A stretch of 39,127 nucleotides of DNA from Gammaproteobacteria bacterium (GCA_013373125.1 JABXIK010000116.1:1-39127), one strand, 5' to 3'; counted from the stretch's first letter, positions 26,291 through 36,278 are shown. Numbers and translations are program-made. The notes: generated by a model from the sequence alone, not told the origin.

Positions 26291-27241
26291 TTAAATCCAA
26301 GCTAAAATCTTAGCCAAGTATAAAATTAAACTGATTGAAAATGCTGACATCAAGGTGCTCAATGCAATGATATTGGATGCCAAAACAAAGTTTCCACCCA
26401 TGGCTCTTACCATCACAAAACTGGCAGCCGCGGTTGGACTCGCAAACATCAAAATAATGCAACCAATCTCCACCCCATTAAATCCAAGGGCATAGGCAGC
26501 AACGCCGACAAATACAGGCACGATGACCAATTTGGCAAAAACCGCTTGCGTAGAGAGAGAGCTGGTATGTTTCAACTCTCGTAAACTTAACGAGCCACCA
26601 ATGGCAATCAGTGCGAGGGGCAATGTCATGCGGGCTAAATACTGACCAGCATCATACATGACTTTTGGCAGCTTGAAATCTAGCCAAGCACAAAAAAAGC
26701 CAAGAAAAATAGCGATAATCAGCGGGTTTTTGCCAATATCCTTTATTGTCTTGCCCCATTGTACTGAACGCCCTGGGTGCAAGCTTCGATTCAGAGCATA
26801 TACGGACAAAATGTTAAAAATAGGCGTCACAACGGCTAAGATAACCGCACCAATGGCTAGCCCCTCTTCATTAAAGGCTTTAGCGCACAGAGCGATGCCG
26901 ACAATGCCAAGATTACTCCTAAACGCACCTTGCACGGCAACGCCACGATCTTCATGGGGCACCCAAAGAGCAGACAACCACCAGAATACTAAAAAACTTA
27001 CAATGGCCGCGGCAATGCAAAACCAGACTAGGGGTAACTGATCACCAAGATGCAAATCGTTATCAATCATAGAGAGAAAGATAAGAATAGGAAGGCAAAT
27101 ATTGAACACCAATGAAGAGGCATTACCTACAAAACCACTATCGATGTGCCCTCTTCGCTTCAGATACAAGCCCACAAAGACAATGATAAAGACAGGCCCT
27201 GTAACCGATAAGGTGTACTCTAACGCTGACAAATAACCCAT
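26291..27241 (-). CDS. AEC (auxin efflux carrier) family transporter
   Basis: A 316-residue, roughly ten-helix membrane protein of the bile acid:sodium/AEC superfamily. FVGLYLKRRGHI lies after the first helix, LVFNICLPILIF has the broken-helix N-x-x-x-P pattern, AFRSNLGIVGIAL is the central block, and LPLALIAIGGSLSL and FASPTAAASFVMVRAMGGN form the second crossover. Bacterial members move small organic acids such as malate or malonate; the substrate is not readable. An extended -10 promoter lies 21 bp upstream. The following DUF4062-like gene begins 17 bp after its stop or overlaps it by 10 bp, depending on the start used. Confidence 0.88.
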   Translation of the reverse strand: MGYLSALEYTLSVTGPVFIIVFVGLYLKRRGHIDSGFVGNASSLVFNICLPILIFLSMIDNDLHLGDQLPLVWFCIAAAIVSFLVFWWLSALWVPHEDRGVAVQGAFRSNLGIVGIALCAKAFNEEGLAIGAVILAVVTPIFNILSVYALNRSLHPGRSVQWGKTIKDIGKNPLIIAIFLGFFCAWLDFKLPKVMYDAGQYLARMTLPLALIAIGGSLSLRELKHTSSLSTQAVFAKLVIVPVFVGVAAYALGFNGVEIGCIILMFASPTAAASFVMVRAMGGNFVLASNIIALSTLMSAFSISLILYLAKILAWI

Positions 27242-27261
27242 AAGAGCCCCAAAAAAGCCGG

Positions 27262-27270
27262 ATTATACCA
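27262..27270 (-). promoter_or_regulatory. Extended -10 promoter of the AEC transporter gene
   Basis: On the minus strand TGGTATAAT is a perfect extended -10, placing the transcription start about 14 nt before ATG 27241. The -35 region is not consensus-like. Confidence 0.65.
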
Positions 27271-27361
27271 CCTTCTTACACAATCAACTGTTCAACAAAC
27301 AATCAATTCATTTATTTAGGTGAATATGTTAATATGCGCCCCATACGTATAGGTGCATATC

Positions 27362-27691
27362 ATGTCTCGAGTTAAAAAATCACGTTCTCTCAAACGCGTT
27401 ACAGGCGGGGTCAAAACCGGCTCTAAAGAGCGTACCAAACTAGAGAACAAACAGCGTAAAGCCAAGAAAAAATCTGCACAGCCTAGCAAGACGGGCCGTC
27501 AGCGCTCGGTTTACCAGAAATTTTTGGATGACAACAATCTCATCGAAAAACAACACGTCGCTAAACCCGTGAAACCGGTTATTGAAGTCACCACGGAAGA
27601 AACGGTTACTGCGAAGCCTGAGAGAACCAGGGAGCGCTCTGAAAACTTGTGGGACCAACTTGAGAAACCTACGAGCAACGACATTTTCTAA
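27362..27691 (+). CDS. Small very basic protein, YihI-like N-terminus uncertain
   Basis: A 109-residue protein whose first 50 residues are dense in Lys and Arg (MSRVKKSRSLKR, KQRKAKKKSAQ) and likely disordered or RNA/ribosome-binding. The C-terminal half is acidic to mixed with an ENLWDQLEKP motif near the end. The MSR-x-KKSR start recalls YihI, the Der GTPase activator, but the acidic C-terminus of YihI is missing, so I do not assign it. ATG 27362 has AGG 8 nt upstream; GTG 27353 is a poorer start. It sits 3 bp before rlmG, likely in the same transcript, which fits a ribosome-related role by inference. Confidence 0.6.
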   Translation: MSRVKKSRSLKRVTGGVKTGSKERTKLENKQRKAKKKSAQPSKTGRQRSVYQKFLDDNNLIEKQHVAKPVKPVIEVTTEETVTAKPERTRERSENLWDQLEKPTSNDIF

Positions 27692-27694
27692 TTT

Positions 27695-28789
27695 ATGCAA
27701 GCAGAGCAACTTTCCGTCGCTGCGGGTGAATTATCTATAGTTCGCCCTGGCGCATCCCCCAAGCAAGCACTTCGAGCTTGGGATGCCGCCGATGAATACC
27801 TTATAAAATTAATTGAAGAATTAACTCACCAGCCCGAACTCCTCATTATCAATGACCAATTCGGGGCTTTAGGTTGCGCCTGTAATAAAGCTCTTCATAT
27901 TTGGCAAAGTGACAGTTTTTGCGCCAAAGAAGCATTTGAGTTAAATCGAAAAATTAATGAGATTGAGGGCGAGATCCCTTTTCTAGAATCCACCAGAGCC
28001 ATCAATGCGGATAACAAACTTGCTCTGATCAAGTTGCCCAGAAATACCAGCCTACTCGAATACCAGCTCAATCGATGCCACGAAATGGGAATAAAAGAAG
28101 TTTGGTTAGCCGGCATGATGAAACATCTACCCAAAACCATTTTGGAACAGTTACAACGCTTTGGAACTGTCGAACGATTACCTTTCATCAAAAAGGCCAC
28201 CGTTTTTAAACTCCAATTGACTCAAGCAATTCCTGATTCTTACCCGAAGCAAAATACTTTTTCCGGGGTGAAACTTTCAAGTCATGCCAATGTTTTCGGC
28301 CGTGATAAACTAGATCCTGGTGCACAATTTTTTATCGATAATATGTCAGCACTACCCAAAGCCCAGAATGTTGCAGATTTGTGCTGCGGGAGTGGCATTC
28401 TCGGTATCAAATACGCAAGCAATTCACCAGAAAGCAACCTGCATTTTTTTGATGAATCCTATATGGCAATTGAAAGTACCCAGGCGTCATGGAAATTAAA
28501 TCAGCTATCCAATCAAAAACATTTTCACTGGGCAGATGGGTTACCTGATTCAGGCACCAAATTCGATCTTATTCTGTGCAATCCACCTTTTCATGAGAGC
28601 AATACGGTTGGCGACCACATCGCCAAGCGCTTATTCAAGCAAAGCCGAAAAGCACTTTCTGCAAATGGACAATTGATAGTAGTGGGAAATCGCCATCTTA
28701 AATATCACATAACACTAAAAACGTATTTTAAGAACGTGAAACAAATCGCCGCCAACCCTAAATTTGTACTGCTAAGTGCCAATGGCTGA
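27695..28789 (+). CDS. rlmG: 23S rRNA (guanine-N2)-methyltransferase RlmG
   Basis: A 364-residue SAM-dependent enzyme expected to methylate G1835 of 23S rRNA (E. coli RlmG is 378 residues). The N-terminal half is a degenerate methyltransferase-like domain opening with LRAWDAADEYLI and NDQFGALGCA. The C-terminal half is catalytic: VADLCCGSGILG (about 226-237) binds SAM and NPPFHE (296-301) is the amino-methylating N-P-P-F motif. RsmC is the closest alternative, but the AWDAADEYL start is typical of RlmG. It overlaps the YigZ gene start by 8 bp. Confidence 0.9.
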   Translation: MQAEQLSVAAGELSIVRPGASPKQALRAWDAADEYLIKLIEELTHQPELLIINDQFGALGCACNKALHIWQSDSFCAKEAFELNRKINEIEGEIPFLESTRAINADNKLALIKLPRNTSLLEYQLNRCHEMGIKEVWLAGMMKHLPKTILEQLQRFGTVERLPFIKKATVFKLQLTQAIPDSYPKQNTFSGVKLSSHANVFGRDKLDPGAQFFIDNMSALPKAQNVADLCCGSGILGIKYASNSPESNLHFFDESYMAIESTQASWKLNQLSNQKHFHWADGLPDSGTKFDLILCNPPFHESNTVGDHIAKRLFKQSRKALSANGQLIVVGNRHLKYHITLKTYFKNVKQIAANPKFVLLSANG

Positions 28790-29372
28790 TTACGATATCC
28801 CAGCGCAAACCACTGAAAGCGAAATCGACGTTAAAAAAAGTCGTTTTATAGCCTTTGCCGCTCATACTCCTGGCATAGAGAGCGCTAAAAGCTTTATTCA
28901 AAGCCTTAAAGATCGCTACCCTGATGCTCGCCATCATTGCTACGCTTTCAAAGCAGGTAAGCCAGAAGACAGCAACCAATTTGGCTTCAGCGACGATAAT
29001 GAGCCCAGCGGTACAGCTGGCATGCCCATTTTTTCCCATCTTCAGCACAGCAATCTTGGTGAAATCACCATAGTGGTCGTGCGCTATTTTGGCGGAATCA
29101 AACTGGGGACAGGAGGCCTGGCAAGGGCTTACGGAGATGCAGCAAAAGCGGTTATAGAAGCCCTTCCACTTAAACGCCATATTCAAATGACAACATTGAA
29201 GTTAGAGCTAGATTTTGCCCAAGAAGCTCTAGTGCGCTCGATTGTGGAGAATGCAGGAGGGAATATCTTAGCTGCCGATTACACCAGCCAAGTGGCCTTA
29301 ACAGTGGAAGTTCCGAGTAACGAGCCGCTTAACCTGCCCTACTCTGTGGTGCCATCTCGTTCCACAATATAG
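28782..29372 (+). CDS. yigZ: YigZ/IMPACT family protein
   Basis: A 196-residue member of the YigZ/IMPACT family. The hallmark blocks are KKSRFIAFA, DARHHCYAFKAG, SDDNEPSGTAGMPI and VVRYFGGIKLGTGGLARAY. Its exact role is not settled; structural studies suggest nucleic acid or ribosome-related binding. ATG 28782 lies inside the rlmG end; GTG 28776 is an alternative. The last 34 bp overlap the 3' end of the convergent PilZ-like gene. Confidence 0.92.
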   Translation: MADYDIPAQTTESEIDVKKSRFIAFAAHTPGIESAKSFIQSLKDRYPDARHHCYAFKAGKPEDSNQFGFSDDNEPSGTAGMPIFSHLQHSNLGEITIVVVRYFGGIKLGTGGLARAYGDAAKAVIEALPLKRHIQMTTLKLELDFAQEALVRSIVENAGGNILAADYTSQVALTVEVPSNEPLNLPYSVVPSRSTI

Positions 29373-29728
29373 CGAGCTATGTGTCGATAGCCATCTTGCA
29401 TCATACTATTGAAGCTCATATACACTTCAAATTCTTGCTGAGACACTCGGCGAATACTCTGGATCTGAGCTTGAGTTTCTAGCTGTACGGTTTCGCCTGA
29501 GCCAAATCCCAATTCTAATGAAATCAATAAAATAGGAAATTTGGGCTGTGCTTCGAAATTCTTATTGCCATGTAAAGAGGTAATCTCCTCTTCTGTACAG
29601 CTGACACACACACCACGAGGCGTTATATGGCTACCGACCAATGAAAATGTTTGAGTCCCTTCCAACGCCATCGCATCGACCTTTAAATAAGGAGTGACGT
29701 ATTGTGGGTTAACGGCTTTCATATTCAT
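29339..29728 (-). CDS. PilZ-like domain protein, tentative
   Basis: A 129-residue cytosolic protein predicted to be mostly beta. The arrangement SLVGSHITPRGVCVSC, then ISLELGFGSGETVQLETQAQIQSIRR, then FEVYMSFNSMMQDGYRHIARYIVERD follows the PilZ barrel: a GG/RG turn, a hydrophobic strand, a strand with ETVQ, a strand before the F/Y-x-F segment, and a final helix. The RxxxR and D-x-S-x-x-G c-di-GMP-binding motif is not evident, so it may not bind c-di-GMP. Its 3' end overlaps that of the YigZ gene by 34 bp. Confidence 0.5.
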   Translation of the reverse strand: MNMKAVNPQYVTPYLKVDAMALEGTQTFSLVGSHITPRGVCVSCTEEEITSLHGNKNFEAQPKFPILLISLELGFGSGETVQLETQAQIQSIRRVSQQEFEVYMSFNSMMQDGYRHIARYIVERDGTTE

Positions 29729-29869
29729 AAATCAAAAGTTGTACCAATGTCTGTACTTTAAGTAATAAACCAAATCGGCTATTTTTCAAACAGCACCTGT
29801 AATTTATAGCAAATGTAGAACAATCTTCACATACTAAATCATTAGAAATGAGCCAACTGGTTCTCAATT

Positions 29870-30286
29870 CTAAGACTGTATTGTTACAAGTAAGTGCCTA
29901 GAACCAGCCCTTTCGCGATATTCCCCTAAATAGATCCCCTGCCACGTACCAAGCTGCAGTCGACCATTTGAAATAGGGATTGTTAATTGTGTGCCCAATA
30001 AACTGCTCTTTATATGTGCTGGCATGTCATCTTTACCCTCATGAATATGCTCAAAATAATCACAATCTTGGGGTACGAGACGATCCATATACTCAAGAAA
30101 ATCCTGACGCACTGTGGGATCTGCATTTTCATTTAAGGTGATTCCAGCAGATGTATGCTGCAAAAAGAGATGAGCTAAACCAATTTTTATGTCTCGAATC
30201 TCAGGCAGTTGAGCCTCAACTTCATCCGTTACAAGATGAAACCCATAAGACTTAGGTTGTAATGTTATCTTTATTTGTTGCCACAT
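29870..30286 (-). CDS. yjbQ: YjbQ family protein (secondary thiamine-phosphate synthase-like)
   Basis: A 138-residue member of the YjbQ/UPF0047 family. HTSAGITLNENADPTV (residues 44-59), HIHEGKDDMPAHIKSSLLG and GTWQGIYLGEYRERAGSR are the family blocks, with conserved histidines that suggest a metal or phosphate site. E. coli YjbQ has weak thiamine-phosphate synthase activity, but the biological role is unsettled. Its start faces the nqrF end across a terminator. Confidence 0.92.
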   Translation of the reverse strand: MWQQIKITLQPKSYGFHLVTDEVEAQLPEIRDIKIGLAHLFLQHTSAGITLNENADPTVRQDFLEYMDRLVPQDCDYFEHIHEGKDDMPAHIKSSLLGTQLTIPISNGRLQLGTWQGIYLGEYRERAGSRHLLVTIQS

Positions 30287-30318
30287 AGCTTTCTCAAATT
30301 CTCAAACCATAAAAAACA

Positions 30319-30352
30319 AAAAAGCCCATAAACCTAAGCTTATGGGCTTTTT
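30319..30352 (-). terminator. Terminator of the nqr operon
   Basis: Arms AGCCCATAA (30323-30331) and TTATGGGCT (30340-30348) form a stem with an 8-nt loop; on the minus strand it ends in a T run. It lies 13 bp past the nqrF stop and insulates yjbQ. Confidence 0.88.
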
Positions 30353-30364
30353 AGCAGACTAAGG

Positions 30365-31600
30365 CTAGCCGCCAAAGTCATCTAACATGATGTTTTCAGG
30401 CTCAACACCTAGATCCAACAACATGTTGATCACAGATTGGTTCATGATTGGGGGCCCACACATGTAGTACTCACAATCTTCAGGAGCTGGGTGATCACGT
30501 AGGTATTGCTCAAACAATACGTTATGAATGAAGCCCGTCAATCCGGTCCAGTTATCTTCGGGCTGTGGATCAGACATAGCCACGTGCCATTGGAAGTTCG
30601 GGAACTCTGCCGCTAATGCATCATATTCATCATCGTAGAACAACTCACGTAGTGAACGCGCGCCATACCAGAAGCTCATCTTACGCGTAGATTTCAAACG
30701 CTTAAGCTGATCAAAGATATGTGAACGCATAGGTGCCATACCCGCACCACCACCGATGAATACCATTTCGGCATCGGTATCTTTTGCGAAGAATTCACCA
30801 AATGGGCCGTAAACGGTTACTTTGTCACCCGGCTTCATGTTGAACACATAGCTCGACATGATACCTGGGTTAATACCTTGAGTGCCTGGAGGTGGCGTTG
30901 CAATACGAATATTAAACTTAACCACGCCCTTCTCTTCTGGGTAGTTCGCCATAGAGTAAGCACGGATCACGTTTTCTTTGTTCACTGTTTTCAGGTCAAA
31001 GAACTTAAAGTGATTCCAGTCACCACGATACTCTTCTTCAATATCGAAATCAGAAAAGTTAATTTCAAACGGAGGGCATTCAAGTTGTACATAACCACCG
31101 GCACGGAAATCAACATTCTCGCCATCAGGTAAACGTAACGTTAATTCTTTGATGAAAGTAGCAACGTTAGGGTTAGATTCAACCGTACACTCCCACTTCT
31201 TAACACCAAATACTTCATCTTCAACTTCAATTTTCATGTCTTGTTTTACTGGAACCTGACAAGACAAACGCCAGCCTTCACGGGCATCACGTTTAGTGAA
31301 GTGCGATTCTTCCGTTGGCAGCATAGAGCCGCCACCTTCTTCAACAATACACTTACACTGAGCACAGGTACCACCGCCACCACAGGCAGAGGACAAGAAC
31401 ACACCATTATTAGCTAAGGTTTGAAGTAATTTATCACCCGCAGCCGCTTTGATGGTTTTCTCAGGGTCACCATTGATTTCAATGCTGACTTCACCAGAAC
31501 TCACAAGCTTTGCACGAGCGCTTAGAATCACAGCCACCAGTGCAAGCACTACAGCTGTAAACATCACAACGCCCAAAATAATTTCTGTATATTCACCCAT
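30365..31600 (-). CDS. nqrF: Na+-NQR subunit F, NADH dehydrogenase flavoprotein
   Basis: The 411-residue entry subunit of the sodium pump: NADH reduces FAD, then a [2Fe-2S] centre, then the flavins in NqrB and NqrC. One N-terminal membrane helix ([20 protein letters not shown]) is followed by a ferredoxin domain with C-x5-C-x2-C (Cys73, Cys79, Cys82) and the later Cys114 in WRLSCQV. The FAD domain has [11 protein letters not shown], and the NADH domain has [13 protein letters not shown] and [11 protein letters not shown]. Two ATGs are in tandem; AAGGAGGT sits 7 nt from the second (31600) and only 1 nt from the first (31606), so the second is used. Confidence 0.97.
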   Translation of the reverse strand: MGEYTEIILGVVMFTAVVLALVAVILSARAKLVSSGEVSIEINGDPEKTIKAAAGDKLLQTLANNGVFLSSACGGGGTCAQCKCIVEEGGGSMLPTEESHFTKRDAREGWRLSCQVPVKQDMKIEVEDEVFGVKKWECTVESNPNVATFIKELTLRLPDGENVDFRAGGYVQLECPPFEINFSDFDIEEEYRGDWNHFKFFDLKTVNKENVIRAYSMANYPEEKGVVKFNIRIATPPPGTQGINPGIMSSYVFNMKPGDKVTVYGPFGEFFAKDTDAEMVFIGGGAGMAPMRSHIFDQLKRLKSTRKMSFWYGARSLRELFYDDEYDALAAEFPNFQWHVAMSDPQPEDNWTGLTGFIHNVLFEQYLRDHPAPEDCEYYMCGPPIMNQSVINMLLDLGVEPENIMLDDFGG

Positions 31601-31612
31601 TGTCATACCTCC

Positions 31613-32221
31613 TTATAAAGACACGCCGGAGAATGACATAAAGCCTAAAGACATCAGGCCTACTGTCATAAAAGTAATACCCAGACCTTGTAAACCTGCT
31701 GGTACATCACTGTATTTTAGTTTTTCACGGATACCCGCTAGTGCCGTAATAGCCAAAGCCCAACCTACACCAGCGCCCATACCGTAAACCACAGATTCAC
31801 CAAACTGGTAATCACGCTCTACCATGAACAAAGATGCACCCATGATGGCACAGTTAACTGTGATCAATGGAAGGAAAACACCTAATGCGTTGTAAAGTGC
31901 TGGTACGTATTTATCCAAAAACATTTCTAGAATTTGAACAATCGCCGCGATTACCCCAATGTAACTTAATAAGCCTAAAAAGCTTAAATCAACATTAGGG
32001 AAACCAGCCCAAGCCAATGCACCATCTTTCAATAGATAGGTATAGATTAAGTTGTTAACCGGTACTGTAATGGTAAGCACCACAACAACGGCAACACCTA
32101 AGCCAATAGCAGTTTGAATTTTTTTAGAGATAGCCAAAAAGGTACACATACCTAAGAAGAAGGCTAACGCCATATTTTCAACAAATACGGCTTTCACAAA
32201 TAGAGAAATATAATGTTCCAT
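31613..32221 (-). CDS. nqrE: Na+-NQR subunit E
   Basis: A 202-residue membrane subunit with six predicted helices, forming with NqrD the central iron centre (shared by NqrD and NqrE cysteines) that carries electrons across the membrane. [12 protein letters not shown] supplies one ligand region and [12 protein letters not shown] another. It starts within the nqrD stop (TAATG, 1-nt overlap) and is followed by nqrF after a 6 to 12-nt gap. Confidence 0.97.
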   Translation of the reverse strand: MEHYISLFVKAVFVENMALAFFLGMCTFLAISKKIQTAIGLGVAVVVVLTITVPVNNLIYTYLLKDGALAWAGFPNVDLSFLGLLSYIGVIAAIVQILEMFLDKYVPALYNALGVFLPLITVNCAIMGASLFMVERDYQFGESVVYGMGAGVGWALAITALAGIREKLKYSDVPAGLQGLGITFMTVGLMSLGFMSFSGVSL

Positions 32222-32883
32222 TAGTGTGCCCCCGACGTTTCAGTGTTTGGCTGAATCTTGAAGTCGGCTTCTTCAACTTGAGCAGGGATCAATGTACGAG
32301 ATGCCCAAATGAATAAACCAATAATGAAGAACGCACTTGGTGGCAATAACAACAAGCCATTGCTGTAATACCAACCACCGTTCGTCACAAGCGGTAAGAT
32401 TTCAAAGCCGAATAATGCGCCAGAACCTAACAATTCACGAATAACGGCAACAAAGATCAGAACTACGCTGTAGCCTAAACCGTTACCTACGCCATCCAAG
32501 AAGCTCATGACTGGTGGGTTTTTCATTGCAAACGCTTCAGCACGACCCATTACGATGCAGTTAGTAATGATCAGACCAACGAATACAGAAAGCTGCTTAC
32601 TAATGTCATAGGCGTAAGCTTTCAATACTTGGTCTACCACGATTACCAAAGAGGCAATGATGGTCATCTGCACGATAATACGAATATTACCTGGAATATG
32701 ATTACGAATAATCGATACGAAAAAGTTTGAGAATGCCGTAACCGAAGTTAAAGCAATACACATAACCAAAGTCACATTAAGACTGGTTGTTACAGCCAAC
32801 GCCGAACATACACCCAAGATTTGCACAGCAATCGGGTTATTTAGTAATAGCGGTTGGGTTAAGACTTCTTTAACTGATGACAC
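32221..32883 (-). CDS. nqrD: Na+-NQR subunit D
   Basis: A 220-residue six-helix membrane subunit paired with NqrE. It shares the inverted NqrD/E architecture: [20 protein letters not shown] in the first half and [19 protein letters not shown] in the second, the two cysteine regions expected to hold the iron centre. Stop and start are coupled to nqrE (1-nt overlap) and it lies 1 nt after nqrC. Confidence 0.97.
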   Translation of the reverse strand: MSSVKEVLTQPLLLNNPIAVQILGVCSALAVTTSLNVTLVMCIALTSVTAFSNFFVSIIRNHIPGNIRIIVQMTIIASLVIVVDQVLKAYAYDISKQLSVFVGLIITNCIVMGRAEAFAMKNPPVMSFLDGVGNGLGYSVVLIFVAVIRELLGSGALFGFEILPLVTNGGWYYSNGLLLLPPSAFFIIGLFIWASRTLIPAQVEEADFKIQPNTETSGAH

Positions 32884-32884
32884 G

Positions 32885-33688
32885 TTAAACCCCCTGCTTA
32901 AAGCCTGCCAAATAAGCTTGGAAACCTTGCTTACCTAGCCAGAACTGCATTAAGTTCGCTACACCCTTACTGGTTAATGTAGCACCTGATAAACCATCTA
33001 CTTGGTTGATTGCTTTTGGTGAAGCAGGATCGACCTTGCCTTTAATCACATCAATCGCAACGTCACCGGCATCATTGTGGACTTTTTTACCTTGCCACAT
33101 TGCCTTCCAAGAAGGGTTATCCACCTCACCACCTAATCCAGGGGTTTCGGCATGGGAATAGAAACCTAAACCAGCAATCGTTTCAGCGTCACCTTCTAAT
33201 GCCACAAAGCCATATAAGGTAGACCACAAACCGTAACCGTGAACAGGCAGAATAATGCGGTCAATTTGACCTTCTTTCTCCACCAGATAAACCGCCGCGT
33301 ATTCTTCCAAACGTTTAATACTGGCTGGGTCTTCACTGCCTGCTAATTTTTCACTGAAATTAGGGTCTTTCGCTAATTTCTTCTGATCAAAGCCTGCAAC
33401 TGGATACCCTGACTCAGCAAGTTTGCCAAGCTCAGTATCCGTGGCGTACTCGCCAGTTTCTAAATTAACAATACGAGTTGTTACTTGTTTAAATTGTTCA
33501 TCAATTGCAACGCCAGGTACTAATAAACCTGCTGCCGCTAAGATGTTTTTCTTTTTATCTTCAAGTTTGTTTTTCACTTGAATCGGTTTTAATGAAACCG
33601 CTGAACCTGCCACGATGATGGAGCACACAAGGCACAGCAGCACCGCAACCAAAATGGTTTTTTGAATGCTATCGTTTTTAGCCGACAT
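32885..33688 (-). CDS. nqrC: Na+-NQR subunit C, FMN-carrying
   Basis: A 267-residue periplasmic subunit anchored by one N-terminal helix ([20 protein letters not shown]). Its FMN domain ends with [10 protein letters not shown]; Thr237 in the SGAT motif is the predicted site where ApbE attaches [19 protein letters not shown] and [14 protein letters not shown] are further family blocks. A GGAGG lies upstream of ATG 33688, inside the nqrB end (11-bp overlap). Confidence 0.97.
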   Translation of the reverse strand: MSAKNDSIQKTILVAVLLCLVCSIIVAGSAVSLKPIQVKNKLEDKKKNILAAAGLLVPGVAIDEQFKQVTTRIVNLETGEYATDTELGKLAESGYPVAGFDQKKLAKDPNFSEKLAGSEDPASIKRLEEYAAVYLVEKEGQIDRIILPVHGYGLWSTLYGFVALEGDAETIAGLGFYSHAETPGLGGEVDNPSWKAMWQGKKVHNDAGDVAIDVIKGKVDPASPKAINQVDGLSGATLTSKGVANLMQFWLGKQGFQAYLAGFKQGV

Positions 33689-34886
33689 TGCGAGCCATCC
33701 TCCGCTTAATATTTGCTTGAACTACAAAGTGGTCAATTAGTGGGGCAAACAAGTTAGCAAATAGAATCGCTAGCATCATGCCCTCTGGGAACGCAGGGTT
33801 AATTACACGAATCAACACCACCATCACACCAATCAACGCGCCAAATACATATTTACCTGTGTTGGTCATAGACGCAGATACAGGATCGGTTGCCATGAAG
33901 ATCATACCAAAGGCAAAACCACCTACGACTAAGTGCCAGTACCAAGACATAGCAAACATAGGGTTAGTATCTGAACCAACAACATTAAGTAAAGAGGACA
34001 ATGCCACCATGCCAATCATGACACCGGCAACAATACGCCAAGAAGCAATACCCATCACCATTAATACAAGGCCACCAATTAAAATGGCGATGGTGCTAGT
34101 TTCACCGATAGAACCTTGAATAGTACCTGCAAATGCGTCGAACCAAGTTAGGCCAGAAGCAAGAACTGCATCGATACCACCGGTTGCCGCTAAGCCAAGA
34201 GGCGTCGCACCAGAGAAACCGTCTACCGCTGTCCAAACTGCATCACCAGAAATTTGAGCTGGGTAAGCAAAGAACAAGAACGCACGGCCAGTTAGTGCTG
34301 GGTTTAAGAAGTTTTTGCCGGTACCGCCAAAAATCTCTTTACCAATTACCACACCAAAGCTGATACCTAGGGCAACCTGCCATAAAGGAATGTTTGGCGG
34401 ACAAATCAGTGCGAAAAGAATGGAGGTTACAAAGAAACCTTCGTTAACTTCATGACCACGTACTGTGGCAAACAATACTTCCCAGAAACCACCCACGATG
34501 AATGTCACCGCGTAGATAGGCAAGAAATACGTTGCACCGAAAATCAAGTTATCCCAAATGCTATTCGCATCGTAGCCAGCTAAAGCACCAATGATCGCAC
34601 CGCGCCAGCCTTCAATCTCAGCTAGACCCATGCCATCTAATGCATTATTGGCTTGGAAACCAATGTTCCACATACCAAAGAACATGGCAGGGAAACAGCA
34701 CAACCACACAGTGATCATGATGCGCTTAAGGTCGATACCGTCACGTACGTGAGCTGTGTTATTCGTCACAGATGGTGGCGAATACAAACCAGTATCAATG
34801 GCCTCATAAAGAGGATACATCTTCTCGAATTTACCGCCTTTGGTGAAATGCGGTTCGAGGCTATCTAAAAACGATCTTAAACCCAT
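33678..34886 (-). CDS. nqrB: Na+-NQR subunit B, Na+ channel subunit
   Basis: A 402-residue integral membrane subunit holding covalent FMN and riboflavin and forming the Na+ path. GFSGATPLG contains Thr228, the predicted FMN attachment residue; [21 protein letters not shown] and [23 protein letters not shown] are the conserved loop and helix blocks. Ten or so hydrophobic segments follow an N-terminal cytosolic arm. It lies 2 nt after nqrA. Confidence 0.97.
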   Translation of the reverse strand: MGLRSFLDSLEPHFTKGGKFEKMYPLYEAIDTGLYSPPSVTNNTAHVRDGIDLKRIMITVWLCCFPAMFFGMWNIGFQANNALDGMGLAEIEGWRGAIIGALAGYDANSIWDNLIFGATYFLPIYAVTFIVGGFWEVLFATVRGHEVNEGFFVTSILFALICPPNIPLWQVALGISFGVVIGKEIFGGTGKNFLNPALTGRAFLFFAYPAQISGDAVWTAVDGFSGATPLGLAATGGIDAVLASGLTWFDAFAGTIQGSIGETSTIAILIGGLVLMVMGIASWRIVAGVMIGMVALSSLLNVVGSDTNPMFAMSWYWHLVVGGFAFGMIFMATDPVSASMTNTGKYVFGALIGVMVVLIRVINPAFPEGMMLAILFANLFAPLIDHFVVQANIKRRMARNVG

Positions 34887-34888
34887 GA

Positions 34889-36220
34889 TTATGCCTCTTT
34901 CTCAATACGATCAAGGTTACCGCGAAGAATTGGGCCGTACTCGTACTTACCAGAACACACATAAGTACATAGGGCTAAATCTTCTTCGTCTAACTCAAGG
35001 CCACCTAAGCTGATAACCGAGTCCATATCTTCTACGATCAATGCACGCAGTAGTTGTGTTGGCAAAATATCCAACGGCATGATTTTCTCGTAAGCACCGA
35101 TTGGCACCATTGCACGCTCACTACCTGAAGTAGACGTAGTGAAGTTCAGCAGTTTTTTCGGCAACAATTTAGATAGATAAATATTTTTAACCGAGTGTTT
35201 ATCAGTACCTGCACGCAGATAATGCAACATTTGGCGCTCACGGCCTTCTAGCAATACTGAAATTTGGTTAGCAAATCGACCCAAGAAATTAGTCGTGCCT
35301 TCTGCGGTGCGACCACCAAATACTGAACCAGAAATGACGCGGTTCTCGCCTTCTTTTAGCTCATTGGCAGTCAACTCAGCTAAACAAGCACCTACTTCGG
35401 TTTTCACCAAACGTGGATTTTTCACTTGAGGACCTGCTAAAGCCACAACGCGATCCGTATTGATCTTACCTTGGGTAAACAACTGACCAATGGCAATCAC
35501 ATCTTGGTATCCCACGTGCCAAACTGTCTTAGTGGCGCTAACTGGATCAAGATTATGAATATGTGTACCCACCAAACCCGCTGGATGTGGACCCGTCACA
35601 TCAACCACCTGTGCTTTACCAGCAGGAATAATGGAGGATGGAGACTTAGTAACAAATACTTTGCTGGCCAAGCAAGACAACACAGCAAGACCATTCGCAA
35701 AGTCTTCTTTTTGCTCAGCAATCACAACAGCAGGATCAGCCGCTAGCGGATTAGTATCCAGTGTGGATACAAAAATAGAACTTGGAGTGCTACCTAACGC
35801 CGGCGCTTTAGAAAATGGACGCGTACGAATGGCTGTCCACATGCCAGATTCCACAAGTTGAGATTCAACTTGCTCACGGCTTAAGCCTGACAATTCTGAT
35901 GCATTGTATGAGGTATAAGTGATTTCATCATCACCTTGCTTCTCAATAACAAGGGATTCAAACACACGGCGCTTACCGCGATTGATCTCAACCACGGTGC
36001 CGGATGCTGGTGCTGTGTATTGCACCCCCTCGTTTTTCTTATCGGTAAAGAGCGGCTGCCCTTTTTTGACTTTGTCACCTACCTGCACAAGCATGGTAGG
36101 CTTCATGCCCACATAGTCGAAACCCACCAATGCTACCCGAGAAACCGCATTACCTTGCGTAATGTTTTGCTCCGGTTTCCCAGCAATTGGCAGGTCAAGA
36201 CCCTTCTTGATATTGATCAT
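34889..36220 (-). CDS. nqrA: Na+-NQR subunit A
   Basis: A 443-residue peripheral cytosolic subunit, first gene of the operon, implicated in ubiquinone reduction. [17 protein letters not shown] opens the protein; [19 protein letters not shown] is a lipoyl/biotinyl-like fold, [22 protein letters not shown] and [12 protein letters not shown] follow. AAGG lies just upstream of ATG 36220. The leader of about 115 nt carries a hairpin and its promoter overlaps an inverted repeat. Confidence 0.97.
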   Translation of the reverse strand: MINIKKGLDLPIAGKPEQNITQGNAVSRVALVGFDYVGMKPTMLVQVGDKVKKGQPLFTDKKNEGVQYTAPASGTVVEINRGKRRVFESLVIEKQGDDEITYTSYNASELSGLSREQVESQLVESGMWTAIRTRPFSKAPALGSTPSSIFVSTLDTNPLAADPAVVIAEQKEDFANGLAVLSCLASKVFVTKSPSSIIPAGKAQVVDVTGPHPAGLVGTHIHNLDPVSATKTVWHVGYQDVIAIGQLFTQGKINTDRVVALAGPQVKNPRLVKTEVGACLAELTANELKEGENRVISGSVFGGRTAEGTTNFLGRFANQISVLLEGRERQMLHYLRAGTDKHSVKNIYLSKLLPKKLLNFTTSTSGSERAMVPIGAYEKIMPLDILPTQLLRALIVEDMDSVISLGGLELDEEDLALCTYVCSGKYEYGPILRGNLDRIEKEA

Positions 36221-36260
36221 ATGCCTTGCCTAATCACAGTTTCGAAAAAATTCGTTCGTC

Positions 36261-36278
36261 AGTGCCTCCAAGGGCACT
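36261..36278 (-). ncRNA. Hairpin in the predicted nqrA 5' leader
   Basis: AGTGCC-CTTGGA-GGCACT (as read on the minus strand) forms a 6-bp GC-rich hairpin about 40 nt upstream of the nqrA start, inside the predicted leader. No T tract directly follows on the minus strand, so it is not an ordinary terminator there. It may affect mRNA stability or translation; a function is not shown. This is a structure in an untranslated leader, not a separate RNA gene. Confidence 0.35.

Noticed and set aside
26274..26300. DUF4062-like protein starting at TTG 26300
   Set aside because: No Shine-Dalgarno precedes the TTG; ATG 26273 with AAGGA nearby gives a complete domain.
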